Assembly: GCF_003255815.1 (NCBI RefSeq)
Contig: NC_037672.1
Location: forward strand, 109,384,392-109,448,391
Reading direction: 5' to 3'
Length of the DNA: 64,000 nucleotides
Origin: Theropithecus gelada
Taxonomy: Eukaryota > Chordata > Mammalia > Primates > Cercopithecidae
Positions 22,851 to 35,455 of this stretch are shown here, piece after piece. Made by a program: the position numbers and the translations under genes. Position 1 is the first letter of the stretch. Every line of letters starts with the position of its first letter. The notes beneath the pieces were generated by a model. That model saw only the letters and a list, made by a program, of their open reading frames with translations, did no database searches and was not told where the DNA came from.

Positions 22851-24679
22851 GGACTCTTGTACACCCAACATCTACTAGAGAGATGATGGCATTTTTCAGG
22901 AGTTCAAACTTTTCTGTTTAAAAATTTCTTTTCCTCTAACAGACAATTTGAAATATTCCCTATATTCTTGCAAAATATCTTTTTACAAATGTTACATTGA
23001 AGATGTTTGAATCCCTACTTATAGGATTCGTTTGCTCCTTCACTGAAGAAAAGTGCCACAAATCTCTAATTCATTGGACGGGATAGGATTCACATTGCAG
23101 ATCATGAGATTCACTCTTTTAAGCGACAAATGACTGTATTTCCCCCTTATTTGGTAACTGACTCCTTCCTCCAACCGAGAGCTTGTATCTCGGTTGTACT
23201 TAGGCTTCCCACCAAGATTACATTTGTCCATGACCTATGAAGTAATCCAAACTGTTTTGTATTTTTAAACACCAGTAGAGGAGACAACAATCATTGGGTG
23301 TCCTCAAAATTTTGCTCAGTGGTCTGACATCATAGATATTTCCCCAGGCCTATTTCCATATTTGACCAATTCTTCTTTCCATTGAGTCATGCTGAACAAA
23401 ATACATTATCTCAATAATTGCTATCTTCAACAACCTAAAATTAAATGTATTATCCCAACACTGTGGTATGATGAGAAAGAAATTTTCTCTTTTAAGAAAG
23501 TTTAAGAGATACTGATGTTAGGGAAGTTACACCATACAACTAGAAGAAATTTTTTTTAAGTTTTTTTTTAATAATTACAGAAAAAAGGTTTGTCATAACT
23601 CATGAAACAATAAAGCCTACTTTAACAACAAAGCGTACTTTATAACTTTTGTAAAGAAAGAAAAGCAAAAATAAGTATAGTTCCAAATACTATCATTAAA
23701 ACTTGTGTCTATATTTTCATTTCTGCTTATTTAGCATTGCCTTCATACTTAAAATGTATAAAGTATCACTACTAAAAATATAGCATCTCCCTAGAAAGTG
23801 ACTTTAAGAATAAATAGCTTGTTATAATTAGCTAATGCTGCTTCATAAACCCAAAACCTTTTAGTTAGTTTACATTAAAACTTAGATAAGGTCTTCAAAA
23901 ACGTCGGTGATGAAGATCACACAATGCAGTAATACCAAGGAGAATTGTTGACAGTAGCTTCTCACTAGCTGACAAAGTCATGACTGTTTTTTAAGATTAT
24001 GGAAGGCCATTCATTTTGTTTGCATGAATTTAAAGATAATTTAACCAAATCCTCTAACAGTAGTTAATGGTTCTTAATTATATGATGTGATAAAATAGAA
24101 GAAAGCCTTGTTCATTGAAAGGTAGTATTATTATTAAAATTATCTAATTTTATATGACAGTAAAATTAAAAGATGACACAGTAAAGAAGGAAAAATACCC
24201 CACGGAGTGGTTAAACAACACCTAAGTTTTCACTTTTCTGTGCCAAGTTTTATTTCAGAGAATAAGGCTCAGTTGCACAACATTTCAGGAAAACATAAAA
24301 TTAAGCTTTGGAAGTAGATTTCATGGCTCAGCTCTCCTTTACTGACTTACGAAGAAGTACATTTTGCATCATTGTTTGAATCTGCTAGCATTTCCATGAT
24401 CAAACTTCTGACTTCAAAATTGAATGGCAGTATAGTTTATTTTGAGCACTTCTAAGTGTTATACCAGTATATCCTATCAACTTTGAACAGGAATTGAGAA
24501 CACACACCTGGCTTGCAAGGATGCTATAGCATTTAGAACGTGAACATGATAAGCATATCTGAGATTGCCCTCACTATTTCTTTTGGAGGCAAGAACTCTA
24601 TTTCTTTCAAACTCATGTAAATACAATAGCTAGTCAAGAGTTTCCAGTCCTCTTCTGTTTGGGGACTGGAATAATTACT
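22851..24679. other. unique AT-rich sequence
   Basis: No recognised repeat or gene. Contains two T-runs near 23549-23570. Confidence 0.45.
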
Positions 24680-24930
24680 AGTTATTGAGTGCCAAGTACA
24701 TGTTTTACCTGAGTTTTTTCATTTGATGATCCAGAGTCCCTGTAAGACAAATATTATGGTTATAACATCCCCATACTACAGATTACAATTTCAAGGCTTA
24801 GAGAGGTTAAACTGTATGTTCAAAACACGTGGACTGTGAAGAACAGACACAGGGTTCGAATCCCAGTTTTGTTCAACAGGGATTCAAACGCAGGTCTAAC
24901 TCCAAGTCCTAGGCATATAAAGTTGAATTC
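24680..24930 (-). repeat. MIR SINE, antisense
   Basis: TTATTGAGTGCCAAGTACAT, TTCAAGGCTTAGAGAGGTTA, and CAGGGATTCAAACGCAGGTC with CTAACTCCAAGTCC follow the MIR reverse complement. An extra TTCGAATCCC-containing segment at about 24845-24873 may be a small internal duplication of this tRNA-derived part. Confidence 0.75.
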
Positions 24931-24959
24931 ATATATTTTCTGCTAACTCCCCAAATCTG

Positions 24960-25660
24960 TCTCTATTGTGACATTTCCTACTACTATGGATGGTACCCTA
25001 CTTCCACTTATCTGCAAAAGCCAGAAAACAGGGATAATTCTTAACTCCTTTTTCCTCATTTTCAATAACCAATAAGTCATCATGTCCTCTCTTCTACTTT
25101 GTATCTTTCAAATCCAGGTTTACTCCAGCTACATTTTCTCTACCTTAGTTCTACTCTCATAATTTCTTTCCTGGATGGTTGTAAAAGTTCTCAACTGATA
25201 TTCGTGCCTCCAGTCTTACCTGTCTCTAATCTACTCTCCACACCACAATCAGAATGAGCTTTCGAAAGGACACACCTTGTCATATAGCAATCCCAATGTA
25301 AAAGCCTTAAATAGTTCCTTAGTGCCTTAAGAATAAAGCTCAAAGCCTTCTTACCTCTTTTAGGGTCCTTTGTTAATTGTCCCTTGCTTAACTCTCCATC
25401 CTAATCTCTCTCTACTCTTTCTATCACAGACTACATCCCACCCCTCTTAATGTTCAGTAGTTGTAGAAACATTCCGGGTGATTTCTTGCCTTTACGCTTT
25501 GGTACAGATTTCCCTCCTGCTTCTTTGGAAATTTCTCCCTACTTTTTCCTAATTTTTACTTGGGTAACAGTTCTTCCTTCAGGAAGCAGTTTCAGTATCC
25601 TCTCCTTAAACTATCTGTCTAAACTCTTACTTGCCACAGCACTGAGCTCAAAGCACTCAA
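24960..25660 (+). repeat. L2 LINE 3' region, sense
   Basis: AAAGCCAGAAAACAGGGATA, ATTCTTAACTCCTTTTTCCT, AACCAATAAGTCATCATGTC, TGCCTCCAGTCTTACCTGTC, TCCACACCACAATCAGAATG and GAATAAAGCTCAAAGCCTTC follow the recalled L2 order ('gccagaaacctgggagtcatccttgactcctcc' to 'aggataaagtccaaactcc') in short aligned blocks. The 141-codon frame at 25450-25875 runs from this L2 into the neighbouring L1 and is not a gene. Confidence 0.75.
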
Positions 25661-25715
25661 GGAAAATGTTGCCATTATCCAGTTGGGCTTTAAGATTTTT
25701 CCAATCCTGCCCATT

Positions 25716-27866
25716 CTTTTTTCTTTTTTCTTTTTTCTTTTTTAAATTTTCTTTATTATACTTTAAGTTCTGGGATACATGTGCAGAACATGAAGGCTTG
25801 TTCCATAGGTATAAATGTGCCACGGTGGTTTGCTGCACCCATCAACTTGTCATCTACATTAGGTATTTCTCCTAATGCTATCCCTCCCCTAGACCCCCAT
25901 CCCCCAACAGGCCCTGGTGTGTGATGTTCCCCTCCCTGTGTCCATGTGTTCTCATTGTTCAGCTCCCACTTATGAGTGAGAACATGTGGTGTTTGGTTTT
26001 CTGTTCTTCTGTTAGTTTGCTGAGAATGATGGTTTCCAGTTTCATCCATGTCCCTGCAAAGAACAAAGAACATCCTTTTTTACGGCTACATAGTATTCCA
26101 TGGTGTACAGATGTCACATTTTCTTTATCCAGTCTATCATTGATGGGCATTTGGGTTGGTTCCGAGTCTTTGCTATTGTGAACAGTGCCACAATAAACAT
26201 ATGTGTGCATCTTTCTTTATAGTAGAATGATTTATAATCCTTTGGGTATATACCCAGTAATGGGATTGCTGGGTCAAATGCTATTTCACAATGGTTGAAC
26301 TAATTTACACTCGCACCAACAGTGTAAAAGTGTTTCTATTTCTCCACATCCTCTCCAGCATCTGTTGTTTCCTGACATGTTAATGATCACCATTCTAACT
26401 GGCGTGAGATGGTATCTCATTGTGGGTTTGATTTGCATTTCTCTAAAGACCAGTGATGATGAGATTTTTTTCACATGTTTGTTGGCTGCATAAATGTCTT
26501 CTTTTAAGAAGTGTCTGTTCATATCCTTTTCTTACTTTTTGATGGGGCTGTTTATTTCTTGTAAATTTGCTTAAGTTACTTGTAGAGTCTGGATATTAGC
26601 CCTTTGTCAGATGGATAGATTGCAAAAATTTTCTGCCATTCTGTAGGTTGCCTGCTCACTCTGATGATAGTTTCTTTTGCTGTGCCAGAGCTCTTTAGTT
26701 TAATTAGATCCCAATTGTCAATTTTGGCTTTTGTTGTCATTGCTTTTGGTGTTTTAGTCATAAGGTCTTTGCCCATGCCTGTGTCCTGAATGGTATTGCC
26801 TAGGTTTTCTTCTAGGGTTTTTATGGTTTTAGGTCTTCTGTTTAAGTCTTTATCCACTTTGAGTTAATTTTTGTATAAGGTGTAAGGAAGGGGTCCAGTT
26901 TCAGTTTTCCGCATATGTCTAGCCAGTTTTCCCAACATCATTTATTAAATAGGGAATCCTTTCCCCATTACTTGTTTGTGTCAGGTTTATCAAAAATCAG
27001 ATGGTTGTAGATGTATGGTGTTATTTCTAAGGCCTCTGTTCTGTTCCATTGGTCTATATATCTGTTTTGGTACCAGTACCATGCTGTTTTGGTTACTGTA
27101 GCCTTGTAATTCTAGTTTGAAGTTAGGTAGTGTGATACTTCCAGGTTCCAGTTTTGTTCTTTTTGCTTAGGATTGTCTTGGCTGTGGGGCTCTTTTTTGG
27201 ATCCAAATGAAATTTAAAGTAGGTTTTTCTAATTCTGTGAAGAAAGTCAATGGTAGCTTGATGGGGATGGCATTGAATCTATAAATTACTCTGGGCAGTG
27301 TAGCCATTTTCATGATATTGATTCTTCCTATCCATGAGCATGGAATGCTTTTCCATTTGTTTATGTCCTCTCTTATTTCCTTGAGCAGTGGTTTGTAGTT
27401 CTCCTTGAAGAGGTCCTTCACATCCGTTGTAAGTTGGATTCCTACGTATTTTATTCTCTTTGTAGCAATTGCGACTGGGAGTTCATTCATGATTTGGCTC
27501 TCTGTTTGTCTATCATTGGTGTATAGGAATGCTTGTGATTTCTGCACATTGATTTTGTATCCTGAGACTTTGCTGAAGTTGCTTATCAGCTTAAGGAGAT
27601 TTGGGGCTGAGACGATGGTGTTTTCTAAATATACAATCATGTCAGCTGCATACTGAGACTATTTGACTTCCTCTCTTCCTACTCGAATGCCTTTATTTCT
27701 TTATCTTGCCTGATTGCCCTGGCCAGAACTTCCAATACTATGTTGAATAGGAGTGGTGAGAGATGGCATCCTTGTCTTCTGCTGGTTTTCAAAGGAAATG
27801 CTTCCAGTTTTTGCCCATTCAGTATGCTATTGACTGTGGGTTTGTCATAAACAGATCTTATTACAT
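25716..27866 (-). mobile_element. 5'-truncated L1P, antisense
   Basis: Starts with a T-rich tail (TTTTTTCTTTTTTCTTTTTT), then the L1 3' UTR (TATTATACTTTAAGTTCTGG) and ORF2 reading leftward from 27866. The 3' UTR resembles older L1PA/L1PB, not the youngest L1PA. About 2.15 kb remains of a 6 kb element. The 5' break falls inside the reverse transcriptase domain. Confidence 0.95.
25958..27866 (-). pseudogene. L1 ORF2 remnant
   Basis: Broken ORF2 of the L1 at this site. The longest pieces are 27167-27640 (157 codons, containing NVQKSQAFLYTN and NKWKSIPCSWIGRINIMKM), 27679-27879 (RQGCHLSPLLFNIVLEVLA, where the P of RQGCPLSP has become H), and 26576-26857 (the region with KAMTTKAKIDNWDLIKLKS). The pieces lie in different frames, and the FADD catalytic segment is not part of an open frame. 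The endonuclease domain is absent through 5' truncation. It cannot encode a working protein. Confidence 0.9.
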
Positions 27867-28185
27867 GAACAAAGAACAAGGACTATCAGCTTTCTAAATA
27901 TCATTTAGAAGTTGGCTGTGTTTTTTAAGAGACATATTCCCTCTCTCTCAAGTTTTTAGTTGTCTTCTGTCATGAAGGGAGTCAATGTCATTGCCTTCAC
28001 ACTAAGAGAATATGACCAGCACTGCAGCCCAACTGACCATCTTTCCAACCCTTCAAGAACTAAGGTAGCCATTCTTTCCCACAGGATTCCATCTTAGCAG
28101 AACAGGGATTTAGAAGTCTCCCAATTATTACATAATCGGCTCACAGTTGGAACTGGATGAGTGTAAGCAAATCATTTGATTTGGT
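27867..28185. other. unique sequence
   Basis: No recognised feature after the L1 break point. Confidence 0.45.
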
Positions 28186-28310
28186 TCAGTTCAACAAGTA
28201 TGTATTTATTAAGCGCATACTATGTGCTAAGCATCAGGCAACAGAGATGAAAGAAAACTTTTAAGGAAATTACAATGGTGACAGATAAACAGATATGACA
28301 TAATGTGCTC
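28186..28310 (-). repeat. L2 3' end, antisense
   Basis: TTCAACAAGTATGTATTTAT, TAAGCGCATACTATGTGCTA and AGCATCAGGCAACAGAGATG match the reverse complement of the L2 3' end. Confidence 0.8.
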
Positions 28311-28367
28311 AAAAGAAAAAAAAGGAAGAGTGAGAAAGAGATAACAATCCGCATAGGGCGCTACAAA

Positions 28368-28657
28368 ACCACTTGGCTGGGTCGGATGTGGTGGCTCATG
28401 CCTGTAATCCCACCACTTTGGGAGGCCCAGGCGGGTGGATCACGAGGTCAGGAGATCAAGACCATCGTGGCCAACTTGACGAAACCCTGTCTCTACTAAA
28501 GTAAACACAAAAAATTAGTCAGGTGTGGTGGTGCATGCCTGTAGTCCCAGCTACTCAGGAGGCTGGGGCAGGGGAATGGCTTGAACCAGGGAAGTGGAGG
28601 TTGCAGTGAACCGAAATCATGTCACTGCACTTCAGCCTGGCTACAGAGAAAGATTCC

Positions 28658-28707
<50 letters not shown>
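28368..28707 (+). mobile_element. AluS-like SINE with 47-base pure A-tail
   Basis: Dimeric Alu from about GGCTGGGTCGGATGTGGTGG to GAGAAAGATTCCATT, then 47 uninterrupted A at 28661-28707. The body is clearly diverged. The flanks AAAACCACTTGGCT (ending where the Alu begins) and AAAAGCACTTGGCT (ending at about 28718) form a target duplication with one mismatch. Confidence 0.95.
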
Positions 28708-28708
<1 letters not shown>

Positions 28709-28718
28709 CACTTGGCTT

Positions 28719-29714
28719 TACCTAAGAGTTGTTCATAGATTTCCTGGAAGTGATAGGCCTGACTTAATTTCAGGAAAGATGGATGAGCCTGGTCCGTGGG
28801 GAAGATGGGAAGGTTCTCCCAGACCATGAAACAAAATGAAGTAAAATACACAAGTGTGGTCACAATTTGGTCCCTTTGAAGTAGACACTAAGTACAAGAT
28901 GCTCATGAGAAATAATACCTGTGGAAGTGAATGGGAAGAAGCCCAGGACTGGGCAGAGAGAGAAGTTGAGTGTGACACTAGTGGTCTGCAGCACCATGGA
29001 GGGACTGCAGCCAGACCTTAGATCCCTTCCTGGCTCTGCCACTGCATGCAATATGCCAAGAAAGTGTGGCCTTGGACAGGGCTGCATGCTGAAGCAATTA
29101 GTAGAGAATTGATTGAGAGGCAGCTAGGCAGCAAGTCCTTCCTTGAAGGGGTCCAGTATGGTGCATCTCTGTGTCCGCCACAAGTGTGAATCTAGGTCCA
29201 GTATTACTAGACTGTAAATGTCCATCCATCTGGAGAGTGGTATAAAAAGTGACTGAAAAGATAGATTTTTCAAAGACACATTCTCACAATGATATGCTAG
29301 CACTTCTGGGGCGAAAAAAAAGCCAATTATACACATTGCTTCCTAATGCTGTATTCAGTGACATAGCTTTGTGTCTTGAAATCAGCCTTGGTGAGAGGAT
29401 CTGCACCACAAAAACTGGCAGAAGTTACAAATCAGAGCCTTACTGTTTTGAGAGCCAGCACAAGACCTTACCATTTTCCTTCCTGTGTCTATAAACCCAC
29501 ATCTGAACCACGATGAATAGAAACCCTGGGTAAGAAGGTACAACACAACCTGCTCAAAATTGGAGAGATTATAGGCCAATAAGCCCCATCTCTTTATACT
29601 GAGAGAAGTAAAAACCCTTCACTTTTCCACCTTCTAATCCCTCCACTAACCTCACTTCTACCTCAGTAAGGTGGAGTCTCAAAGGATAATTCATTTATTG
29701 CAACTATTCTGTTT
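28719..29714. other. about 1 kb with no recognised repeat
   Basis: GC-richer than the window average between about 28770 and 29200. Several frames on both strands (28860-29087, 28921-29112, 29249-29494) lack any domain I know. It could be a degraded LTR or unique DNA. Confidence 0.4.
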
Positions 29715-29945
29715 TCACAGATATTCAAGAACATGTATTGAAGGCCTACTATGTGCCAGGAACTAAGCTAGGGACTAGAAGAACCAATTAAGAGCATGCA
29801 ATTGTATACAAACAAACTTAATTCCTGTTCTTGGAATTTTTATTTGAGTGAGAAATAGATATATTCCTCAAATAAATCATGAAATAAATGTATAATCACA
29901 AATGGTGATGAATACTATGAAGAAAATATAGAGAAGGATAAACAC
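29715..29945 (-). repeat. L2 3' end, antisense
   Basis: GTATTGAAGGCCTACTATGT, GCCAGGAACTAAGCTAGGGA and AATGGTGATGAATACTATGA with AGAAAATA follow the L2 reverse complement ('gataagtgctatgaagaaaata'). Confidence 0.8.
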
Positions 29946-32900
29946 TTAAAATCCCTGAAATTTTAACCTTACGGGTCACTTACAATAGCATAAAATAAAG
30001 TGTTCCTGTTATTAGACCCTACAAACTAAAGCAAGTGATAATATACAGTTTTATAGAAAGTCAATCATCATATTCTATCTTAAGTTCCTGTCTTATCTTA
30101 GTTTCTTCTAACGCAGTGCCTTGAAGATTATTAGCTAAAATCCCCTGGTTAGGACAAAACAATTGGCAAACAAAATGCAGCATCTCAACCTTAAATTCAC
30201 ATTCCTAGGTTTATTATCTAAAAAAGCAAAGTGAATTTTATTCACTAACATTATTTTAGGGAAAAAAAATAATGCTTATTCTTGGAAAAGTCTGAGACTT
30301 ATGTCTGATCTGTACCTAATAACATATAAAAGATAAATTTATTCATAGCATCACATTTCCTATGATAAATGATAAGCATACAATGAAAGCACATATCTTA
30401 TCTAATGCTCAGTGGGCCCTGTTTTAGAGTATTTGGAAAGTAACATTTTCTGTGTGCGACTCCACAATTATGTGCTCATGAATTCTGATCAGATCAAAAA
30501 TAATTAATCCAGGACAATCTGCCTGTACTTCTTATAGTCAAGTTTTAGATAGAACAAGATTTTGCCACTTTTATTATCTATGATCTTCACTACAAACTCA
30601 TTATAAAATGCATCTCTAGTATCAGATAAAAATTTATAGGTGTTTCCACTGTAGGTTGCACCCAAGCATTAAAACACCTCAACACATTATACATATATTC
30701 ATACATAGGGCCAAAGTGATACCATTCTCATTTTTCATCATCAAGGCATTTATAAGACTTCTATCTTCTTTTGCTTTTGTGACCTCTAGCCAGAAAGGCC
30801 AAAATAAATAAAGGTCAAGATAGATGTCAAATCAAGCAATTACTAAACAGGGAACTTGGCTGTGACCCTCAGATTAGAAATGGTGACCTGTCACAGCAAC
30901 AGGGGAAAACCTTCCTGCAACTCCTCTCCCATCTGTGAAATACAATCTAGATTTGCAGCCTAGACTGAAAAAAATTGATATCTTTCATTTGCGTTTTAAT
31001 CTTTTGCACCCTTCATATTGGGGTTGTCCTCCCATTTTCTCCTTAGCTGTCAGTTCTGAATCATAGACATTTGAGAGAAAAAATTAGTGGGCATGGCATC
31101 TGCACTAGGGAGAGAAATCATACCTATCATGAAAAATGAGAATGAGCCAGCCCAACACAAAATGTTGTAATATCACTTTTATTCATATAACTTTATTTGG
31201 GGCTGCATGAAAATTAGACAATTTGTTTAATAGCAGTGATTTCAATCAACGATGCTCATATTTTTTTCTGCAATGGGCCACTTGCAAGAACAAATTTTTG
31301 GAATATTCTTTGGGAGGTGACTAAAATTTCCAAATTCACATATATATGTGAGCCTCGATTCATGTTATTTCTACAATTTCATTCTTTCCTCTTTGGCTCC
31401 CCAAAACTGCCACTCTTCACCCCAGTTGTCGTGTTGAAAATACTGTTTTTATTACCCATGTCTAACACCACAACCCACCTTCACTGCTGAATTCTTCTAC
31501 ATTCTTAAACCTGTCATTCTTCAAAAGACTTGTATTCATCCTTTTTTTATTGTAAAAAAAGAATATGAAAAAGATTTACTCATGAATTTTGAGTTGAGGC
31601 AGAACAAAAAAAAAAGAATTTTAAGTCAAAGTAATAGTTTGATAGAGAGTCTTACAAAGAGGTTGTTTGTTTTTTCTTCTATAGCTTGACTTTCCACAAT
31701 TCACAAGGGAATATTACCAATTAAATAAAAAAATTTAAGCCATTTTTTCTACTAAATAATTAAATTCAATTTGAAATTAATGAATTTTCACTATTAAATG
31801 TAATTATTTTCAGAAAAAATTAATAGTCAAATACATTTTAAAATCTGATTTTGAAATAAACTGATAGAAAAACTATGAGGGGCAGGGACTAATTAAAAAA
31901 GAAACAAACAAACCAGAAGATGACATAACCATCACTCTGTTATTGGAACATAAGCCTGGAAACCCACTGAGGAAGAATTATCCAGAAAAAAAAAAGAGAC
32001 TTGGAAAGTCTCATTTTTCAGAAATTCTTACATTAGTAAACTTCCAATGTGAACCTTAAAGCAAGAATATAAACACATTACTATAAGGTCATTTTCATTT
32101 CAAATTTCATTTAAACCCAAGTCTTCACTGAAAAAATTAGTAAGTTTAAGAAGTAAGTTGAAGACTTTCTGAGCTGCACAATTCAGATAAATGAAGCATG
32201 AGGATAAGTTTCAATATCAAGGTAACAGCCAATGTGCTTAAAATTCTGTATAAACCACACCTTTTAAGTCAAATTATTTTTTGCTGGTATGTTCATTCAT
32301 TGCTTTCACTTATTTACCCAAGGATTCTGATCAGAGATTCTAGTGGTACATTTGGACTATTATTATTATTAGTTCTTCTAGTTACCAAAGAAGCTAAAGC
32401 AGTGCATGCACTATTAATGGTCAGTTTGGAGAGGGTGACAGCCCCCAAGGATTCCTACATGGATTACATTAACTTTGGAATACTATCTATTCCAAAAGTT
32501 TCAAAACACAGGTGATTGCAGGGGTGAACTCCTGGAAATTTAAAGTTGTTTCTTTGGGAAAAAGTCATCTTGATTTCCACTACACACATTTACATCTTCA
32601 AAATTCCCAGATTTGAGGCTCAACAAAAAGAACTTAGCTAAGTACCGCCTTGAATTACTCTTATTTCTTCATTGTGTCTGCGGTTAATGACACTGTGAAT
32701 GAATAAGACTGAAGATGCAACCGTGATGGCTTGACGTATTTTTTTGCTGTTGTTTTCTTAAGAGGTGTGGCCAGATTAAAAAAAAAAAAAAAAAAAAAAA
32801 AACTTGTGTACTGAAAAATAATTGTCTAAGAGTGAGAACCTGTCATTTAAATAGGAGTGGATTCCCTCTAAATTTCACCCTAGTGGCTCTTATGAATCAT

Positions 32901-33544
32901 AGAAAATGGGCAACTCCCTGTGGCTAGAATTCCTTCTTTCCACCTTTAATGATGCCAATTAGCCTGGGTGGGGTTAACAGAGAGGTTACCTTACATACGA
33001 GACCATTTTAGTAACAATTTTCCCTTGGAAAACGGTCTGTAGAACCAAACTAAAAATAAAGTTAGACAGCTTAAAGATAGGGAAAAGTCAGACTTTAAAA
33101 TAGAAAAATACATAAACATTACTAATCAGTGTTTATTCATAGTATCTTCTTCATACTGTTTGAGAACTCTGAAAATAACTCAAGAAGACATAATAAATTA
33201 CTCTGGAATTATCACTGAGCACTGATAATAACAAAAGCGAGTTGACTTGTTTGTTTTAAGCCCCTATACTTTCTGGAAGTATAGTTCTCAAGGAACTAGA
33301 TAAAACATGATTATTGCACTACACATCTAAATGAATTTAGAAGACTGTATTTCTTCATAATTAGTCATTTTCATTTTGTCCTAAAGTAATGTATTTGTTC
33401 AACAACACCTTTAATAAGTAGGGTTTTATATACAATTATTTTTTCTAAAAACCTATAAACACCCCACAAATCAATGCCTGTTCTTTACCAAAATATCCTC
33501 ACAATCAATCTTTAAATATGCAGTGAAAATCCAGGCTTATAATA
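29946..33544. other. 3.6 kb without recognised repeats
   Basis: AT-rich, no coding signal. Frames at 31236-31490 and 32198-32515 have no domain. The only standout is a 25-A run at 32778-32802 with no SINE body or gene-like sequence before it. Confidence 0.45.
32778..32802. repeat. isolated 25-base A-tract
   Basis: 25 uninterrupted A after GGTGTGGCCAGATT. No Alu, L1 or processed transcript is recognisable upstream. Confidence 0.9.
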
Positions 33545-33740
33545 ATCTTGGACAATTTCTGAGATAAATTCATTTGATCCTCCAACAACCTTATAAAGTA
33601 GGAAAAGTTGGTAATTTTTCCATTTTAAAGATGAGAACATTGAGATTCAGAATGATTATGTCTGTGGCCTCAAGCTAATTATTGAAAGAGTGAGTTCGAT
33701 TCCAAGCCTCCTGGATTCCCATATGCCGCTTCATGTTCCC
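33545..33740 (-). repeat. MIR SINE, antisense
   Basis: AACAACCTTATAAAGTAGGA, CCATTTTAAAGATGAGAACA, TTGAGATTCAGAATGATTAT and GAGTGAGTTCGATTCCAAGC follow the MIR reverse complement. Confidence 0.8.
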
Positions 33741-33878
33741 CTCTTAACATGTAATTCACACCCCCAATTTTTTATGTAGTTTATTTGTGCTTTAGAAATT
33801 CAAAGAAAGCACAGGTAAGTTGGTTAAGACTTCACAGGGTCAGAGAGCTTTAAGCAAAGCCTTAAAAATGGGACCAGG

Positions 33879-34176
33879 GGCCGGGTGTGGTGGTTCACGC
33901 CTGTAATCCCAGCACTTTGGGAGGCTGAGGTGGGCAGATCATAAGATCAGGAGTTTGAGACCAGCCTGGCCAACATGGTGAAACCCCATCTCTACTAAAA
34001 ATACAAAAATTAGCCAGGTATGGTGGTGCATACCTATAATCCCAGCTACTCCGGAGGCTGAGGCGGGAGAATCCCTTGAACCTGGGAGGCAGAGGTTGCA
34101 GTGAGCCAAGATTGTGCCACTGCACTGCAACCTGGGTGAAGGAGTGAGACTCCATCTCAAAAAAAAAAAAAAAAAA
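33879..34176 (+). mobile_element. AluS-like SINE
   Basis: Full dimer from GGCCGGGTGTGGTGGTTCAC to GTGAGACTCCATCTC with an 18-A tail. Flanks ending GGGACCAGG on the left and GGCACCAGG on the right resemble a target duplication. Confidence 0.95.
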
Positions 34177-34329
34177 GCGGCACCAGGTAGGCTAGGTGAG
34201 GGGATGGAAGAAATGCCTGCCAGAAGGGGAAAAACAATAGTTATATTAAAAATACCAACAACGACATTTTTAAGCACATGATTTTATCAGACAACGAGCA
34301 CATAAACTACATTATGTTTTACTTCTCAC

Positions 34330-34510
34330 AATATATACTAAGTTAAATACTTCCTATTAGGAAACAGGCTTAGAAAACTTTCTTTTTTCTTTATTATTAT
34401 TAATTTTTTTTGCCCTGGGTGACAGACCTGGGAAATGACCAAAGCAGGAGCTGAATTCCACCCCTGGCCTCTTTGGCTCCCAAGCCACACTCTTAACTTC
34501 TCTATTCTAG
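34330..34510 (-). repeat. possible MIR, antisense
   Basis: GGAAACAGGCTTAGAAAACT, GGAGCTGAATTCCACCCCTG and GCCACACTCTTAACTTCTCT resemble the MIR reverse complement, interrupted by an AT-rich insertion near 34385-34412. Confidence 0.5.
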
Positions 34511-34519
34511 TACTTCTGG

Positions 34520-35060
34520 AGAAAAGGCATGAGAATTAGCAAGGCATATGTGAAGATAGCCTGACTGAAGAAGAGTTCGTGTTGAGCGTGGAGGAAAACA
34601 AAGTTCAACAGACAGAGTGGGACCAAGTTAGAGAGTGCCTGGAAACTCAAGAAAAATTAGATTCGACATAATAATAAATGAGACTTCCTTATAGATTTTT
34701 TGAAGGAAGAAGGATGATAAATGGGAGTATTCAAAGATATTTCTTTTATGGCAGGAAGATTTGGAGAGAGTACATGATGACAATAAGGGTACAGTTAGGA
34801 AACTAATCTCATGGTTCAAGTAAGAAATGATGAAGACCTAATCTGGAGTGGTCAATGTGATCATGAGTCAAAAGAACGAATCAACACAATTTTATAACTA
34901 ATTAGATGCAAGGACTGAAGCGGACGAAGGATGAGTCAAAGATGACTGGATAGTTTCAAGTCTGGGGACTGAAGAGATGGCGCCACGAAGAGTTAAAATG
35001 AGGAAAGAACATGCGGTGGGAGTGCATGAGTTTATGTTTAGGTATGCTGAATTTTAGTAA
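34520..35060 (-). repeat. L2 LINE fragment, antisense
   Basis: AGTTAGGAAACTAATCTCAT, GAGTCAAAGATGACTGGATA and GTTTCAAGTCTGGGGACTGA parallel the L2 reverse complement ('cagttaggaggctattgcaa', 'gaggatgactcccaggttt'). Degraded. Confidence 0.6.
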
Positions 35061-35344
35061 CTGCTGAGTACGGACTTGGATGTGGAATTCATGTTCAGAA
35101 CAGAATAATAGCCATCAGAAACAGGGCACTGTGCAATAACAAGTCATCTGAATTTACTAGTGAAGAATATGAAAAAGAGAGAGTAGAACTGAGAATTTAG
35201 GCTATGGAGTTTCCACAAATAAACACACATGAGAAGAATGAGGAGGCATTCAGCAAATAAGGAAGACCAGTTTCTTCCGTTTATGGGGTTTACAATTTAC
35301 TTGAGGAGGCATCATTAGCATACATGAAGTAACATCAGTGTAAT
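35061..35344. other. unassigned, probably L2-related
   Basis: Purine-rich and continuous in character with the antisense L2, but not alignable by eye. Confidence 0.3.
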
Positions 35345-35455
35345 TTTTCACCTCCACTGGAATTTCAGCTCCAGGAGAGCAGAGACTACTACCTAAAACA
35401 AGATGTAGCATATTTTAGGAATTCAATCTATACTTCTTGGAAAAATGAATAATTT
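35345..35455 (+). repeat. L2 3' end, sense
   Basis: CAGCTCCAGGAGAGCAGAGA and ATTTTAGGAATTCAATCTAT resemble 'agctccatgagggcagggac' and the L2 terminal 'taggtgctcaataaat'. Confidence 0.55.

Noticed and set aside
24851..24864. AGGGTTCGAATCCC as a tRNA T-arm or Pol III B box
   Set aside because: It is inside a MIR, which is derived from a tRNA and carries this box in its consensus. No tRNA cloverleaf can be drawn around it.
25450..25875. A 141-codon open frame as a gene
   Set aside because: It begins in sense L2 and ends inside antisense L1 sequence, so it is a chance fusion of two repeats.
28719..29200. GC-richer segment as an exon cluster
   Set aside because: The frames on both strands have no domain, and no convincing splice sites bracket them. 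The composition shift is mild.
32778..32802. A-tract as the tail of a processed pseudogene
   Set aside because: No transcript-like or SINE sequence precedes it and no target duplication is visible.
33786..33820. A 19-base microexon (GCTTTAG|AAATTC...CACAG|GTAAGT)
   Set aside because: Both splice motifs are good, but nothing else supports an exon this short and such pairs occur by chance.
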